Positions 1 to 7,294 of a DNA stretch of 22,216 nucleotides are shown piece by piece. Positions within the stretch are counted from its first letter, which is position 1. Every line of letters starts with the position of its first letter. A program made the position numbers and the translations under genes. Below the pieces are notes generated by a model, which did not search any database, was not told where the DNA came from, and worked only from the letters and a program-made list of their open reading frames with translations. The DNA lies in assembly GCA_022360105.1 (NCBI GenBank), contig JAKSDL010000129.1, forward strand, positions 1 through 22,216, given 5' to 3'. This stretch comes from Pseudomonadota bacterium. Lineage in GTDB: Bacteria; SAR324; XYD2-FULL-50-16; JAHJRI01.

Positions 1-29
1 CCATCCTGCATTTCCTGGAGATCGTTACT

Positions 30-1670
30 CTAAATCGCCGCACTCAGTTCTTTGATTTCGTGATTCAACACCCTGTCATTTTCTGAATAATCGATGGGAA
101 GATCGATTAAGTGAATTCCCGGTGATTTGATACAGGATTTCAATATCGGTTCGTATTCATCAACAGAATTTACACGATAACCCTTGGCCCCATAACTTTC
201 TGCATATTTTACAAAATCGGGATTTCCGAAAGTCAACCCATAGTCTTCCAATCCCATACTTTTTTGTTTCCACCTGATCATCCCGTAAGCATCGTCCCTC
301 AGAATCAGTACAGTAAGATCCAGATTAAGTCGCACAGCGGTTTCGATCTCCTGGGAGTTCATCATGAACCCCCCATCTCCACAAACAGCCATAATAGGTC
401 GATCAGGATAAACCAGTCGTGCGGCAATCGCAGAAGGCAAACCTGCCCCCATGGTAGCCAGGGCATTGTCCAGTAAAACAGTGTTTGGTTGATGGGCTTT
501 GTAATTTCTGGCGAACCAGATTTTATACATGCCGTTATCAAGAGTGATGATTCCTTCGGATGGCATCACTTTTCTAGTCTCATATACCATTCTCTGGGGC
601 AACATGGGAAAGGAAGGATCATCGATTTTCTGCTTTTGATGAGCTTCCTTATGTTCCCTGACTTTCATAAAATATGAAAAATCCCAGTTGGAAGAAGGGA
701 TCAAGGCTTCCTTAATCTGCCAGATGCTGTTGGCAATATCTCCAATAACCTCGACTTGCGGGAAATAAACCGGATCGACCATGGCCGAGAAAAAGTTCAC
801 ATGGATAACGTTCAGGCTTTTGTCATGCATGAAAAACGGCGGCTTCTCAACCACATCATGACCGACATTGATAATTAAATCGGAATGAGCCACTGCCCGG
901 TGCAAAAAATCATTATCGGAAAGAGCGGCATTGCCGATGAACAGGGGATGTCTCTCGTCAAGTACGCCTTTACCCATTTGGGTATCAAAAAAAGGAATCC
1001 CGGTATAATCGATAAATTCCCGCAGTATTTTTGAGGTCATTTTGCGATTGGCTCCGGCACCAACAAGAATTAACGGATGCTTTGCCTGGGCAAGCATTTT
1101 GACTGCCTGGTCAATTGACTTCTTCTCAGCAACAGGTCTCCGGGCCTTGCTGGCTTTGATTACGGATTCGCTGGTCTCTTCCTGGGCAATGTCTTCCGGA
1201 AATTCCAGGTGGGTAGCTCCGGGACGCTCCTCCTCAGCCGTTCTGATAGCTTCACGGACACATGCGGCTACCATATCTCCACTAAAAATCTGACGGGAAA
1301 ACTTGGTGATAGGATGCATCATATCCACGACTTCAAGGATTTGAAAATGACCTTGTTTACTGGTTTTAATTGGCTTCTGACCCGTAATCATCATCATGGG
1401 CATGGCACCCAGTTGTGCATAAGCTGCAGCCGTGACAAGGTTAGTCGCTCCCGGTCCCAGGGTAGAAAGACAGACACCGGTTTTCCCAGTCAGACGTCCA
1501 TATACAGAGGCCATAAATCCTGCTGCCTGTTCATGCCGGGTCAAGATCAGCTTGATCTTGGACTTCCGCAATGATTCCAGCAGATCCAGATTCTCTTCAC
1601 CGGGGATACCGAAAACAAATTCAACCCCTTGTGCCTCGAGTGATTGGACAAACAGATCCGAAGCCTTCAT
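30..1670 (-). CDS. ThDP-dependent acetolactate synthase-like enzyme (large-subunit type)
   Basis: A 546-residue thiamine-diphosphate enzyme with the acetolactate synthase fold. Visible in sequence: the N-terminal ThDP (PYR) domain with FGIPGEENLD at residues 20-29 and the activating glutamate E47 in TRHEQAAGF; GPGATNLVTA a little further on; a central domain with the VGAGANRK stretch; and a C-terminal PP domain with GDGGFMMNSQEIETA and LRDDAYGMIRWKQ. The family condenses two pyruvates, or pyruvate with 2-ketobutyrate, to acetohydroxy acids in the cytoplasm. No small regulatory subunit (IlvN/IlvH) or other ilv gene is adjacent, so a stand-alone catabolic or fermentative role is at least as likely as branched-chain amino acid synthesis; this is inference. 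The ATG start is preceded by a strong AAGGAGGAGTC ribosome binding site. The gene lies downstream of xth, with a hairpin between them, so it may have its own promoter. Other ThDP carboligases of the family remain possible. Confidence 0.88.
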   Translation of the reverse strand: MKASDLFVQSLEAQGVEFVFGIPGEENLDLLESLRKSKIKLILTRHEQAAGFMASVYGRLTGKTGVCLSTLGPGATNLVTAAAYAQLGAMPMMMITGQKPIKTSKQGHFQILEVVDMMHPITKFSRQIFSGDMVAACVREAIRTAEEERPGATHLEFPEDIAQEETSESVIKASKARRPVAEKKSIDQAVKMLAQAKHPLILVGAGANRKMTSKILREFIDYTGIPFFDTQMGKGVLDERHPLFIGNAALSDNDFLHRAVAHSDLIINVGHDVVEKPPFFMHDKSLNVIHVNFFSAMVDPVYFPQVEVIGDIANSIWQIKEALIPSSNWDFSYFMKVREHKEAHQKQKIDDPSFPMLPQRMVYETRKVMPSEGIITLDNGMYKIWFARNYKAHQPNTVLLDNALATMGAGLPSAIAARLVYPDRPIMAVCGDGGFMMNSQEIETAVRLNLDLTVLILRDDAYGMIRWKQKSMGLEDYGLTFGNPDFVKYAESYGAKGYRVNSVDEYEPILKSCIKSPGIHLIDLPIDYSENDRVLNHEIKELSAAI

Positions 1671-1695
1671 GACTCCTCCTTTACTTCATTAATAA

Positions 1696-1718
1696 AACCG
1701 GGTTGTCTGGGCCCGGTT
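1696..1718 (-). terminator. Candidate intrinsic terminator downstream of xth
   Basis: On the minus strand AACCGGG and CCCGGTT form a perfect 7-bp stem around a 9-nt loop, followed directly by a short T-rich run (TTTATT). It starts 60 nt after the exonuclease III stop codon and ends about 25 nt before the acetolactate synthase-like start. It could terminate xth transcription or attenuate read-through into the next gene. The U-tract is short, so strength is uncertain. Confidence 0.5.
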
Positions 1719-1777
1719 AAGTTATAGGCTTTACCTTGACCCAAATCCGTGCACGAGCACGGTAAGGGATTAATCAG

Positions 1778-2566
1778 TTAGCTAATAGTCAGATCCAGAC
1801 CCACCGGACAGTGATCTGAACCAAAAATATCGTTATCGATAAACGCATCCTCTAGCCATTTTTTATCGATCACACTCTGGCTCACGAAAAAATAGTCGAT
1901 TCTCCATCCCGTGTTGTTTTTCCTGGCATTCATACGATAGGACCACCAGGAGTATTTTATCGTGTCAGGATACAGATGACGAAAGGTATCCACGTATCCC
2001 ATTTCTATTATCTTATCCAGCCAGTCGCGCTCGATACGAAGAAATCCGGAACGTTTTGAATTGGGTTTGGGATGCCTTAAATCGATTTCATTGTGTGCCG
2101 TATTGTAATCACCGGTAATGACCAGCGGAACACCCTGTTTTTTCAATGGTTCCAGGTAGTCGAAAAAAGCCTGGTAGAAATTCAGTTTATATTTCAGCCG
2201 ATCATCGTCTTTTTGGCCGTTGGGGAAATAGACACTGTAGAGCCTGAAGCTGTCATAGACAATTTCCAGGATACGCCCTTCATTGTCATATTCAGGGATG
2301 CCTATACCATAGTTTACTTCTACAGGTTTTAAGCGTGTGTACACTGCCACGCCGCTATATCCTTTTTTGACGGTTGAATCCGACCAAAATGATTCATATC
2401 CTTTAACATCCGTCATTTCAGCTGTACGTTGGTCTTCACTTATTTTTGTCTCCTGTAGACAAACAATGTCAGCGTTCATTTTCTTCAGTGATGCCATGAA
2501 ATCTTTTTTCATGGCAGCCCTGATACCATTCACATTCCAAGAGACCAGTTTCAGTTTTTTGGGCAT
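1778..2566 (-). CDS. xth: Exodeoxyribonuclease III / AP endonuclease (ExoIII-APE1 family)
   Basis: A 262-residue Mg-dependent nuclease of the exonuclease-endonuclease-phosphatase superfamily, which incises DNA at abasic sites and trims 3' blocked ends in base-excision repair. The ordered active-site motifs are all present: SWNVNGIRA with N11, LQET with E39, YFPNG near 114, TGDYNTAHNEIDL with D153 and N155, WRIDYF near 221, and GSDHCP with D251 and H252. The length is typical for the family. The sequence looks closer to the ExoA/APE1 branch than to E. coli XthA (my impression only). The ATG follows the rubredoxin stop by 31 nt but has no clear Shine-Dalgarno sequence, so translation may depend on the upstream gene. 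Its neighbours are redox proteins, which fits a general oxidative damage theme. Confidence 0.95.
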   Translation of the reverse strand: MPKKLKLVSWNVNGIRAAMKKDFMASLKKMNADIVCLQETKISEDQRTAEMTDVKGYESFWSDSTVKKGYSGVAVYTRLKPVEVNYGIGIPEYDNEGRILEIVYDSFRLYSVYFPNGQKDDDRLKYKLNFYQAFFDYLEPLKKQGVPLVITGDYNTAHNEIDLRHPKPNSKRSGFLRIERDWLDKIIEMGYVDTFRHLYPDTIKYSWWSYRMNARKNNTGWRIDYFFVSQSVIDKKWLEDAFIDNDIFGSDHCPVGLDLTIS

Positions 2567-2597
2567 ATCAAGTGATTAACTAGTTAGGGTTGCAGGG

Positions 2598-2762
2598 CTA
2601 TTCCCTGTATTCCCTGAAGGAGTCTTTACCCAGACCGCATTCCGGGCAAATCCAATCATCAGGAAGGTCAGCGAAAGAAGTGCCTGGTTCTATGCCGTGA
2701 TCGGGAATGCCTGAATCAGGATCGTAGGTATAGTAACAGCCACTGCAAATGTATCTGGTCAT
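2598..2762 (-). CDS. Rubredoxin
   Basis: A 54-residue one-iron electron carrier. The Fe(Cys)4 site is complete: CSGC at residues 6-9 and CPEC at 39-42, with the typical [16 protein letters not shown] and FADLPDDW segments between them. In anaerobes rubredoxins pass electrons to rubrerythrins, superoxide reductases and flavodiiron proteins. I chose the ATG at 2762 because it gives the standard family length. However, the frame stays open upstream to a GTG at 2936 that is preceded by AAAGGGGGAAA, which would add 58 residues including a hydrophobic run (about residues 19-31). The ATG itself has no clear Shine-Dalgarno sequence. xth follows 31 nt downstream, so the two are probably cotranscribed. 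The product is secure; the start is less certain. Confidence 0.9.
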   Translation of the reverse strand: MTRYICSGCYYTYDPDSGIPDHGIEPGTSFADLPDDWICPECGLGKDSFREYRE

Positions 2763-3004
2763 GATAGTTTTTGAATTATCGATGGAGAAATTATCGTATT
2801 TGATTTCATTTCTCAGGTTAAAAAACAAAGGTGAATTCTCTGCAAGAATCCATCCTATTGAGGAAATTATTGAAAGCAAAAATCTGTTTATCTTGGGGGT
2901 TACGATCGCAAGCTCGGTTATCCCAGGCTGTAACACTTTCCCCCTTTAAAACTTAGCCGCTATAGAAACACCATAGTTCGATTAATTCTATTAACGGATG
3001 GTAA

Positions 3005-3024
3005 GGCGGCCCTACGTGGCCGCC
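3005..3024. repeat. GC-rich inverted repeat in the korB-rubredoxin gap
   Basis: GGCGGCC and GGCCGCC form a perfect 7-bp stem around CTACGT. A second GC-rich, partly self-complementary stretch follows to about 3065. This block is markedly richer in GC than the surrounding AT-rich DNA, like a dispersed intergenic repeat. The rest of the gap (2763-3143) holds only the open upstream extension of the rubredoxin frame and a weak hairpin (GAAGG/CCTTC near 3094-3110) downstream of korB. I see no further gene in it. Confidence 0.5.
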
Positions 3025-3143
3025 AAGGGACTTGCCTGTCGGCGGGGCCGTAGCCCTGCCCAACCGTTTGACCTGCATTTCAAATAAGCAATATTGAAGG
3101 CTCATGCCCTTCCAGAATACTTCAATGAACTTTTCATCAAAAC

Positions 3144-3998
3144 CTACAAAGCCTCAATTGCCTGACGTATTCTGTTTGCATCGTATCGGGCTGCAATCAA
3201 AGGCTCTTTGTCGAGGTTTTTTATTTTGCTGACAAAATCCGGTTTCTCCTTTTTATAAAGAATCCCGATAGGAATCCGGTCACCCCATTTTTTGGCAAGT
3301 CTCACGGCCGCATCAAAATCACCTGGGTCATGGGGTTCTTCATATAGATCATAGACGCGTTTTTTGTAAAACCCATGTGTATTGACCCGATTATAAGCAA
3401 CACAGGGCTGCAGAATATCTATCATTGAGAATCCCTTGTATTGCATGGCATCCTGAATGATGCGGCCCAGATGTTTTCTGTCGTTGGAAAAAGCCCTGCC
3501 GACAAAACCTGCTCCCAGTTCCAAGGCCATGGTCAACGGATGAAAGGGCTCTGCAATCACCCCATCGGCTTGGATCGAGGTGACAAATCCCATTTCAGCC
3601 GTGGGGGAAGCCTGACCTTTGGTTAAGCCATACACTCCGTTATTATGGACCAACAAGGTAATATCCACATTTCTGCGAATGACATTCATAAAATGGTTGC
3701 CACCTTCCCCGTAAATATCTCCGTCACCTCCGTTGACTACAATTGTAAGATCATGATTTGCCATCTTGGCACCTGTGGCTATAGGTAACGAGCGCCCATG
3801 CAAGGTGTGAAAGAAATTGCACTTCAAAAATTGAGGAGTTTTTGCAGCTTGACCAATGCCGGAGATCATAAGCAATTGGTGGGGGGCAATATTCTGCGCT
3901 GCCAGGGCGTTTTTCAATGCGTCCAGAATCCCGAAATTGCCGCATCCCGGACACCATTTGTTTTCTAAATCATTGTGAAAATCTTCAACTTTGACCAT
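3144..3998 (-). CDS. korB: 2-oxoacid:ferredoxin oxidoreductase, beta subunit
   Basis: A 284-residue ThDP-binding beta subunit of the 2-oxoglutarate/2-oxoacid:ferredoxin oxidoreductase family. Visible: WCPGCGNFGIL with C16 and C19, the ThDP motif GGDGDIYGEGG at residues 90-100 closing with HNNGVYGLTKGQASPT near 118-133, and C199 in ILQPCVAYNR. In many relatives a further cluster cysteine sits in SGIGC. Here that position is glutamine (SGIGQ, residue 50), and a cysteine occurs ten residues on (C60 in FLKCNFFHTLHGR), so the [4Fe-4S] ligation may use C60. The complex oxidatively decarboxylates a 2-oxoacid with CoA and reduces ferredoxin; 2-oxoglutarate is the most likely substrate but is not proven. 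The start ATG lies 3 nt after the korA stop, and its Shine-Dalgarno GGAG overlaps the last korA codons, indicating translational coupling. Confidence 0.92.
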   Translation of the reverse strand: MVKVEDFHNDLENKWCPGCGNFGILDALKNALAAQNIAPHQLLMISGIGQAAKTPQFLKCNFFHTLHGRSLPIATGAKMANHDLTIVVNGGDGDIYGEGGNHFMNVIRRNVDITLLVHNNGVYGLTKGQASPTAEMGFVTSIQADGVIAEPFHPLTMALELGAGFVGRAFSNDRKHLGRIIQDAMQYKGFSMIDILQPCVAYNRVNTHGFYKKRVYDLYEEPHDPGDFDAAVRLAKKWGDRIPIGILYKKEKPDFVSKIKNLDKEPLIAARYDANRIRQAIEAL

Positions 3999-4001
3999 CG
4001 A

Positions 4002-5699
4002 TTACTCCATTATTTTTTTTACGTCTTCTACAATTTCAATAGGAAAAAAAGGTCTGCCGTCGTATTTCAGAACAGTTCTGAAATGAGAAAGACCGGTTTG
4101 CATACGTATAAGCTTTCCCAACTGTGCAGTGGAATTTTGTTCAACGCAAATGAACCTTTTGTTGTCCTTCAACAAGTTCTGGACTTTTTCTGTGGGAAAT
4201 GGCCAAAGGTCTGTAAAATGGAGATAGCCGACATCGTAGTTCTCATTTCTTAATAGTTCCAGGGCCTCCCTGATGGCCCCCTTTGTAGAGCCAAAACCGA
4301 CCAGTAAGATCGAGGCATCGGGATAGTATGCTTCTGGTGCCTGCATTTCAGCTATCATGGCAGGAAGTTTTGCCGCTCTTTTTTCAACCATGATTTTCCG
4401 GTTATGCGGATCTTCGCTCAAATGTCCGTCCGGGGTGTGCTCATTGCCGGAGGCCATAACCAATGCCTTGCCCTGGCAGGGAAGTGCCCTGGGGGATATT
4501 CCGGTTTCAGTTACAGCATATCTCTCGTAGTTTTCAGGGTCCGCTATGTCTTTGTCGGCAACAGTAAAACGATCGATGGTTTCGGATACCTCAAAAGGTT
4601 TTTCTGCAATAAAAATAGAGTCATTAAAGTATTCATCGGTCAACACAATAGCAGGAACCTGGTACTTTTCTGAAAGGTGGAAAGCAAGACGGGTTTTTTC
4701 AAAGGCTTCTTCCGGGGTTCCGGGAGCAAAAACGAAACGGGGAAATTCATCCTGGGAAGCAAAGATAACAAACATCAGATCTGCCTGGGCTGTGCGAGTC
4801 GGCAACCCGGTTGCGGGTCCCGGGCGCTGGCTGTTTACAATCACCAATGGTGTCTCTGTTATCCCGGAAAGACCAAGTCCTTCGACCATTAAACAGAATC
4901 CTCCTCCGGAAGTCGCTGTGATGGCTCTTACACCGGTGTAAGATGCTCCCAAAACCATGTTTACGGCAGCCAACTCGTCTTCGACCTGCTCGACAACCAA
5001 TGGAAAATTTTTTGTGTAGGGAATCAAGCTGGACATGATATCGGTGGCCGGAGACATGGGATAAAATGCTGCAAGTCGGCAATCACCGGCTAAGGCTCCC
5101 AAAGCAACTGATTTCGATCCGTTGATGAGTGGTCTTTTTTCGCTTGACTGATTCCAGTCAAAGGCGTGTTTGAAAGTTTTTCCTGCCACTGCCTGAAATC
5201 CCGCTTCGGCGGCTTTGAGGTTGTTGTCTACTACGGACTGTCCTTTTTTGAGAAAGCGTTTCTCAAGGATAGATTTAAAACTCTCAAAAGCAGCACCTGC
5301 TAATCCCAGAATAGCTCCTGCAGCCACGGTATTTGCCATGACCCGTCCACCGGCCTGACTGGCAAGTTCCGTTACAGGAACATTGATGATATCTGCACCC
5401 GATTCCTCACCGGAATCGTTGATGGCCAGTCCACCTTCAACCAGCTGCTGGTGATGTAAGTCGTAAGTTACTTTGTCAAGTGATACCAGCAAATGAACCC
5501 GGTGATGAGGTGCCATAACCGGTTGATCACTAATTCGAATCTGAAAAAAACTGTGTCCGCCACGAATTCGTGATTCGAAATCGTTCATGGCCATTATATA
5601 AAGTCCTGAATTTCTGGCGACTTCAGCCAGCAGATCCCCCACCGTTTGGATCCCCTGACCGGCAGCACCGCCAATTTTTATAGAAACATCAATTCCCAT
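4002..5699 (-). CDS. korA: 2-oxoacid:ferredoxin oxidoreductase, fused gamma-alpha subunit
   Basis: A 565-residue fusion of the gamma domain (about 1-190, starting with KIGGAAGQGIQTVG and the RGGHSFFQIRIS segment) to the alpha domain (about 200-565, with FYPMSPATDIMSSL, the EDELAAVNMVLGAS stretch and a TSGGGFCLM loop). This arrangement is usual for KorA-type enzymes. The alpha domain supplies the pyrimidine-side ThDP contacts, and with KorB it forms the ferredoxin-reducing oxidoreductase. No PorD-like 2[4Fe-4S] subunit is encoded beside it, so electrons probably go to a free ferredoxin. The ATG at 5699 is preceded by AGGGAGTGACGA, a good ribosome binding site. It is the first gene of the korA-korB operon. 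The distribution of the enzyme fits a reductive or anaerobically operating TCA cycle, but the operating direction cannot be read from sequence. Confidence 0.92.
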   Translation of the reverse strand: MGIDVSIKIGGAAGQGIQTVGDLLAEVARNSGLYIMAMNDFESRIRGGHSFFQIRISDQPVMAPHHRVHLLVSLDKVTYDLHHQQLVEGGLAINDSGEESGADIINVPVTELASQAGGRVMANTVAAGAILGLAGAAFESFKSILEKRFLKKGQSVVDNNLKAAEAGFQAVAGKTFKHAFDWNQSSEKRPLINGSKSVALGALAGDCRLAAFYPMSPATDIMSSLIPYTKNFPLVVEQVEDELAAVNMVLGASYTGVRAITATSGGGFCLMVEGLGLSGITETPLVIVNSQRPGPATGLPTRTAQADLMFVIFASQDEFPRFVFAPGTPEEAFEKTRLAFHLSEKYQVPAIVLTDEYFNDSIFIAEKPFEVSETIDRFTVADKDIADPENYERYAVTETGISPRALPCQGKALVMASGNEHTPDGHLSEDPHNRKIMVEKRAAKLPAMIAEMQAPEAYYPDASILLVGFGSTKGAIREALELLRNENYDVGYLHFTDLWPFPTEKVQNLLKDNKRFICVEQNSTAQLGKLIRMQTGLSHFRTVLKYDGRPFFPIEIVEDVKKIME

Positions 5700-5892
5700 T
5701 CGTCACTCCCTGGGTAGTTTGAAAAATGTGAGATAATTTTGGAATGTTGACAAAATAGCAACCTATCTCAAGTTCTATGCCTTTTTTGTGACTATAACAA
5801 AAATTATTTGTTAAGTTAAGAAAAGATCTGATTATGGTGCCAATAATTAGGATATCTTGAAGGAAATCGGGAAAGATGGCGAGTAGTTGTAG

Positions 5893-5917
5893 GATGGGTC
5901 GGCGAAGCCTGCCCATC
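5893..5917. repeat. REP-like hairpin repeat, copy 1
   Basis: A 25-nt hairpin: GATGGG pairs with CCCATC, and CGGC/GCC around a GAA loop extends the stem through a wobble and one mismatch. It is 24/25 identical to the copy at 10165. It lies upstream of korA. The remainder of the gap between korA and the MITE-like element (5700-5983) is AT-rich; I see no gene in it, and the short open frame across it is produced partly by this repeat. Confidence 0.65.
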
Positions 5918-5983
5918 ACAGGGCTTTTCGTTAACAATTCATTATTAAAAGAACGCTAATCGAATGGTCAATTATTAATTAAT

Positions 5984-6112
5984 GTCATTAACTTAAGAAA
6001 GGTTGGCCAAGATGTCATTCTGAACGAAAGTGAAGAATCTCTCGGAGGCTCTGACAGATTCTTCACTATCGTTCAGGATGACATGCAATCGCAGTCCCCT
6101 TAAGTTAATGAC
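5984..6112. mobile_element. MITE-like element with nested inverted repeats
   Basis: The outer arms are perfect 14-bp inverted repeats, GTCATTAACTTAAG at 5984-5997 and its complement at 6099-6112. Nested inside are two 29-nt arms (6012-6040 and 6056-6084), complementary at 27 of 29 positions with a 15-nt loop, beginning ATGTCATTCTGAACGAAAG. There is no coding capacity. Short elements with terminal inverted repeats and strong secondary structure are typical of MITEs mobilised in trans. I could not identify a clear target-site duplication. It lies 16 nt past the stop codon of the Hrb gene, so the hairpin may also stabilise or end that transcript. Confidence 0.65.
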
Positions 6113-6127
6113 TGATAATCAGCGGGA

Positions 6128-6817
6128 TTAAACCGGATCAAACTTATCCTTGGTTGCGCCACAGATCGGGCATACCCAGGAATCGTGAAGATCAGCAAAG
6201 GTTGTACCGGCTTCTATCCCGTGATCCGGATCACCTTTTTCCGGGTCGTAGATATAGCCGCAAATCTGGCATTTATATTTTTCACCAACTGCCGATTCTG
6301 TTTCCTCTTCAAGCCCAGCCTGGTATGTAGGAGCGTTCTTTGGAGATTTGCCCCCTTTGACCCAGTGATAGTAGGCGTATGTCATGGGCTCAGACTGGTT
6401 CAGCACATCAGCATCGACGACTTTACCAACCATAATCGTGTGAGTTCCCACATCCATTGTGTTTACCAATTCCGCCTCCAGGAAGGAAATGGTGTGGTCT
6501 AAGATAATGGGAGCTCCTGTTTGACCCAGCCTGTATTCAATGTTTGTAAATTTGTTAACATCCCTGCCGGTTTTAAAACCAAACTGACCAATCAATGACA
6601 TGGGAGCTTCCTGCGAAAGGATAGACGCCGAAAATACTTTGCTTTCCAAGATGTAATCATGGGTCAGGTTTTCCTTGTTTATTGCAATAGCTATCTGTTC
6701 GGGGGTTGCCGTAACCTGGTTGACCGTGTTTGCTATCTGTCCGTTAAACTTATCACCGGATTTGGAACTGATAATATAAAGTCCGTAACTAATTTTATAT
6801 AGTGCAACTGGATTCAT
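6128..6817 (-). CDS. hrb: High-molecular-weight rubredoxin (flavin reductase-like domain plus rubredoxin)
   Basis: A 229-residue two-domain redox protein. Residues 1-165 match the FMN-binding split-barrel flavin reductase family ([63 protein letters not shown]). After an acidic linker, residues 180-229 form a rubredoxin with C183/C186 and C216/C219. This is the domain order of Moorella Hrb, the NAD(P)H-dependent electron donor to flavodiiron proteins that reduce O2 or NO; the assignment rests on that architecture. No flavodiiron gene is in the window. The ATG has an AGGGAGAG ribosome binding site. The selenocysteine ArsC gene ends 83 nt upstream on the same strand, so the two may share a transcript. 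The rubredoxin part resembles the free rubredoxin encoded at 2598. Confidence 0.88.
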   Translation of the reverse strand: MNPVALYKISYGLYIISSKSGDKFNGQIANTVNQVTATPEQIAIAINKENLTHDYILESKVFSASILSQEAPMSLIGQFGFKTGRDVNKFTNIEYRLGQTGAPIILDHTISFLEAELVNTMDVGTHTIMVGKVVDADVLNQSEPMTYAYYHWVKGGKSPKNAPTYQAGLEEETESAVGEKYKCQICGYIYDPEKGDPDHGIEAGTTFADLHDSWVCPICGATKDKFDPV

Positions 6818-6900
6818 TTTCTCTCCCTGAATGGATTAGACGGGTGAAGAGTCCTTTTCCCGTTTGGTTATAACCATTGATCAGATCATTATCTGACCGA

Positions 6901-7257
6901 TCAATTCAATATGCCTAAAATATTTTCGGGTGGTCTGCCCATGGCAAATCTGCCTTTATATTCGACGATCGGGCGTTCCATTAATGCCGGATTTTCCGAG
7001 ATCAGTTTAAGCCACTCATTACGGGATCTATCATCGTTTTTGCTTAACCGCAACTCCTTGAACAATTTGTCCTTGGTACGGATCAACTCTACGGGCTCCA
7101 GATTCAAACCTTTACAGATCTGGTCGAGCTTGTCGGTGTCAAGTGGCGCTTTGAGATATTCCACGATCTCAAACGGAACGGAACTGTTTTTTAGCACATC
7201 CAGTGTTTGTCGGCTTTTGCTTCATCTGGAATTGTGATAGATAATTGCGTTTGCCAT
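6901..7257 (-). CDS. arsC: ArsC-family reductase, predicted selenoprotein (UGA = Sec at codon 12)
   Basis: A 118-residue protein when the in-frame TGA at 7224-7222 is read as selenocysteine. The start is MANAIIYHNSR, then U12, then SKSRQTLDVLKNSS. In E. coli ArsC the nucleophile is Cys12, inside the same HN-x-x-C motif, and the substrate-binding arginines are R60, R94 and R107. Here UGA falls exactly at position 12, and R60 (LIRTKD), R95 (ERPIVEYKG) and R108 (GRPPENIL) are all present, so the fold and active site are intact on both sides of the UGA. The ATG at 7257 has the ribosome binding site AGAGGAA at 7269-7263. The family length (about 115-120) is matched. The terminal stop codon is also TGA. 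A caller that treats the first UGA as a stop yields a 98-residue remnant from the GTG at 7197. Arsenate or another thioredoxin-fold redox substrate is possible; Spx/YffB-like roles cannot be excluded. A nonsense mutation at exactly this codon is the alternative. Confidence 0.85.
7195..7221 (-). promoter_or_regulatory. Candidate bacterial SECIS region just after the Sec codon
   Basis: The 27 nt after the UGA contain a short hairpin: CAC (7205-7203) pairs with GTG (7197-7195) around the loop TGGAT. The apical GG is 20 nt after the UGA, within the range expected for bacterial SECIS elements, and a guanosine is among the first loop bases. The stem is only 3 bp before mismatches, so this is suggestive rather than convincing. 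A proper fold calculation is needed. Confidence 0.35.
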
Positions 7258-7294
7258 GTGTATTCCTCTGTTTTTATAGCTGTTGTCTGTATCA

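Noticed and set aside
5689..5937. Minus-strand open frame of 82 residues upstream of korA
   Set aside because: It overlaps the korA start, has no ribosome binding site, and part of it is translated from the REP-like hairpin at 5893. The composition does not look like a protein.
6901..7197. Short 98-residue ArsC fragment starting at the internal GTG
   Set aside because: It has no ribosome binding site and lacks the whole active-site strand and nucleophile; the upstream frame through the UGA supplies exactly the missing residues and a good start.
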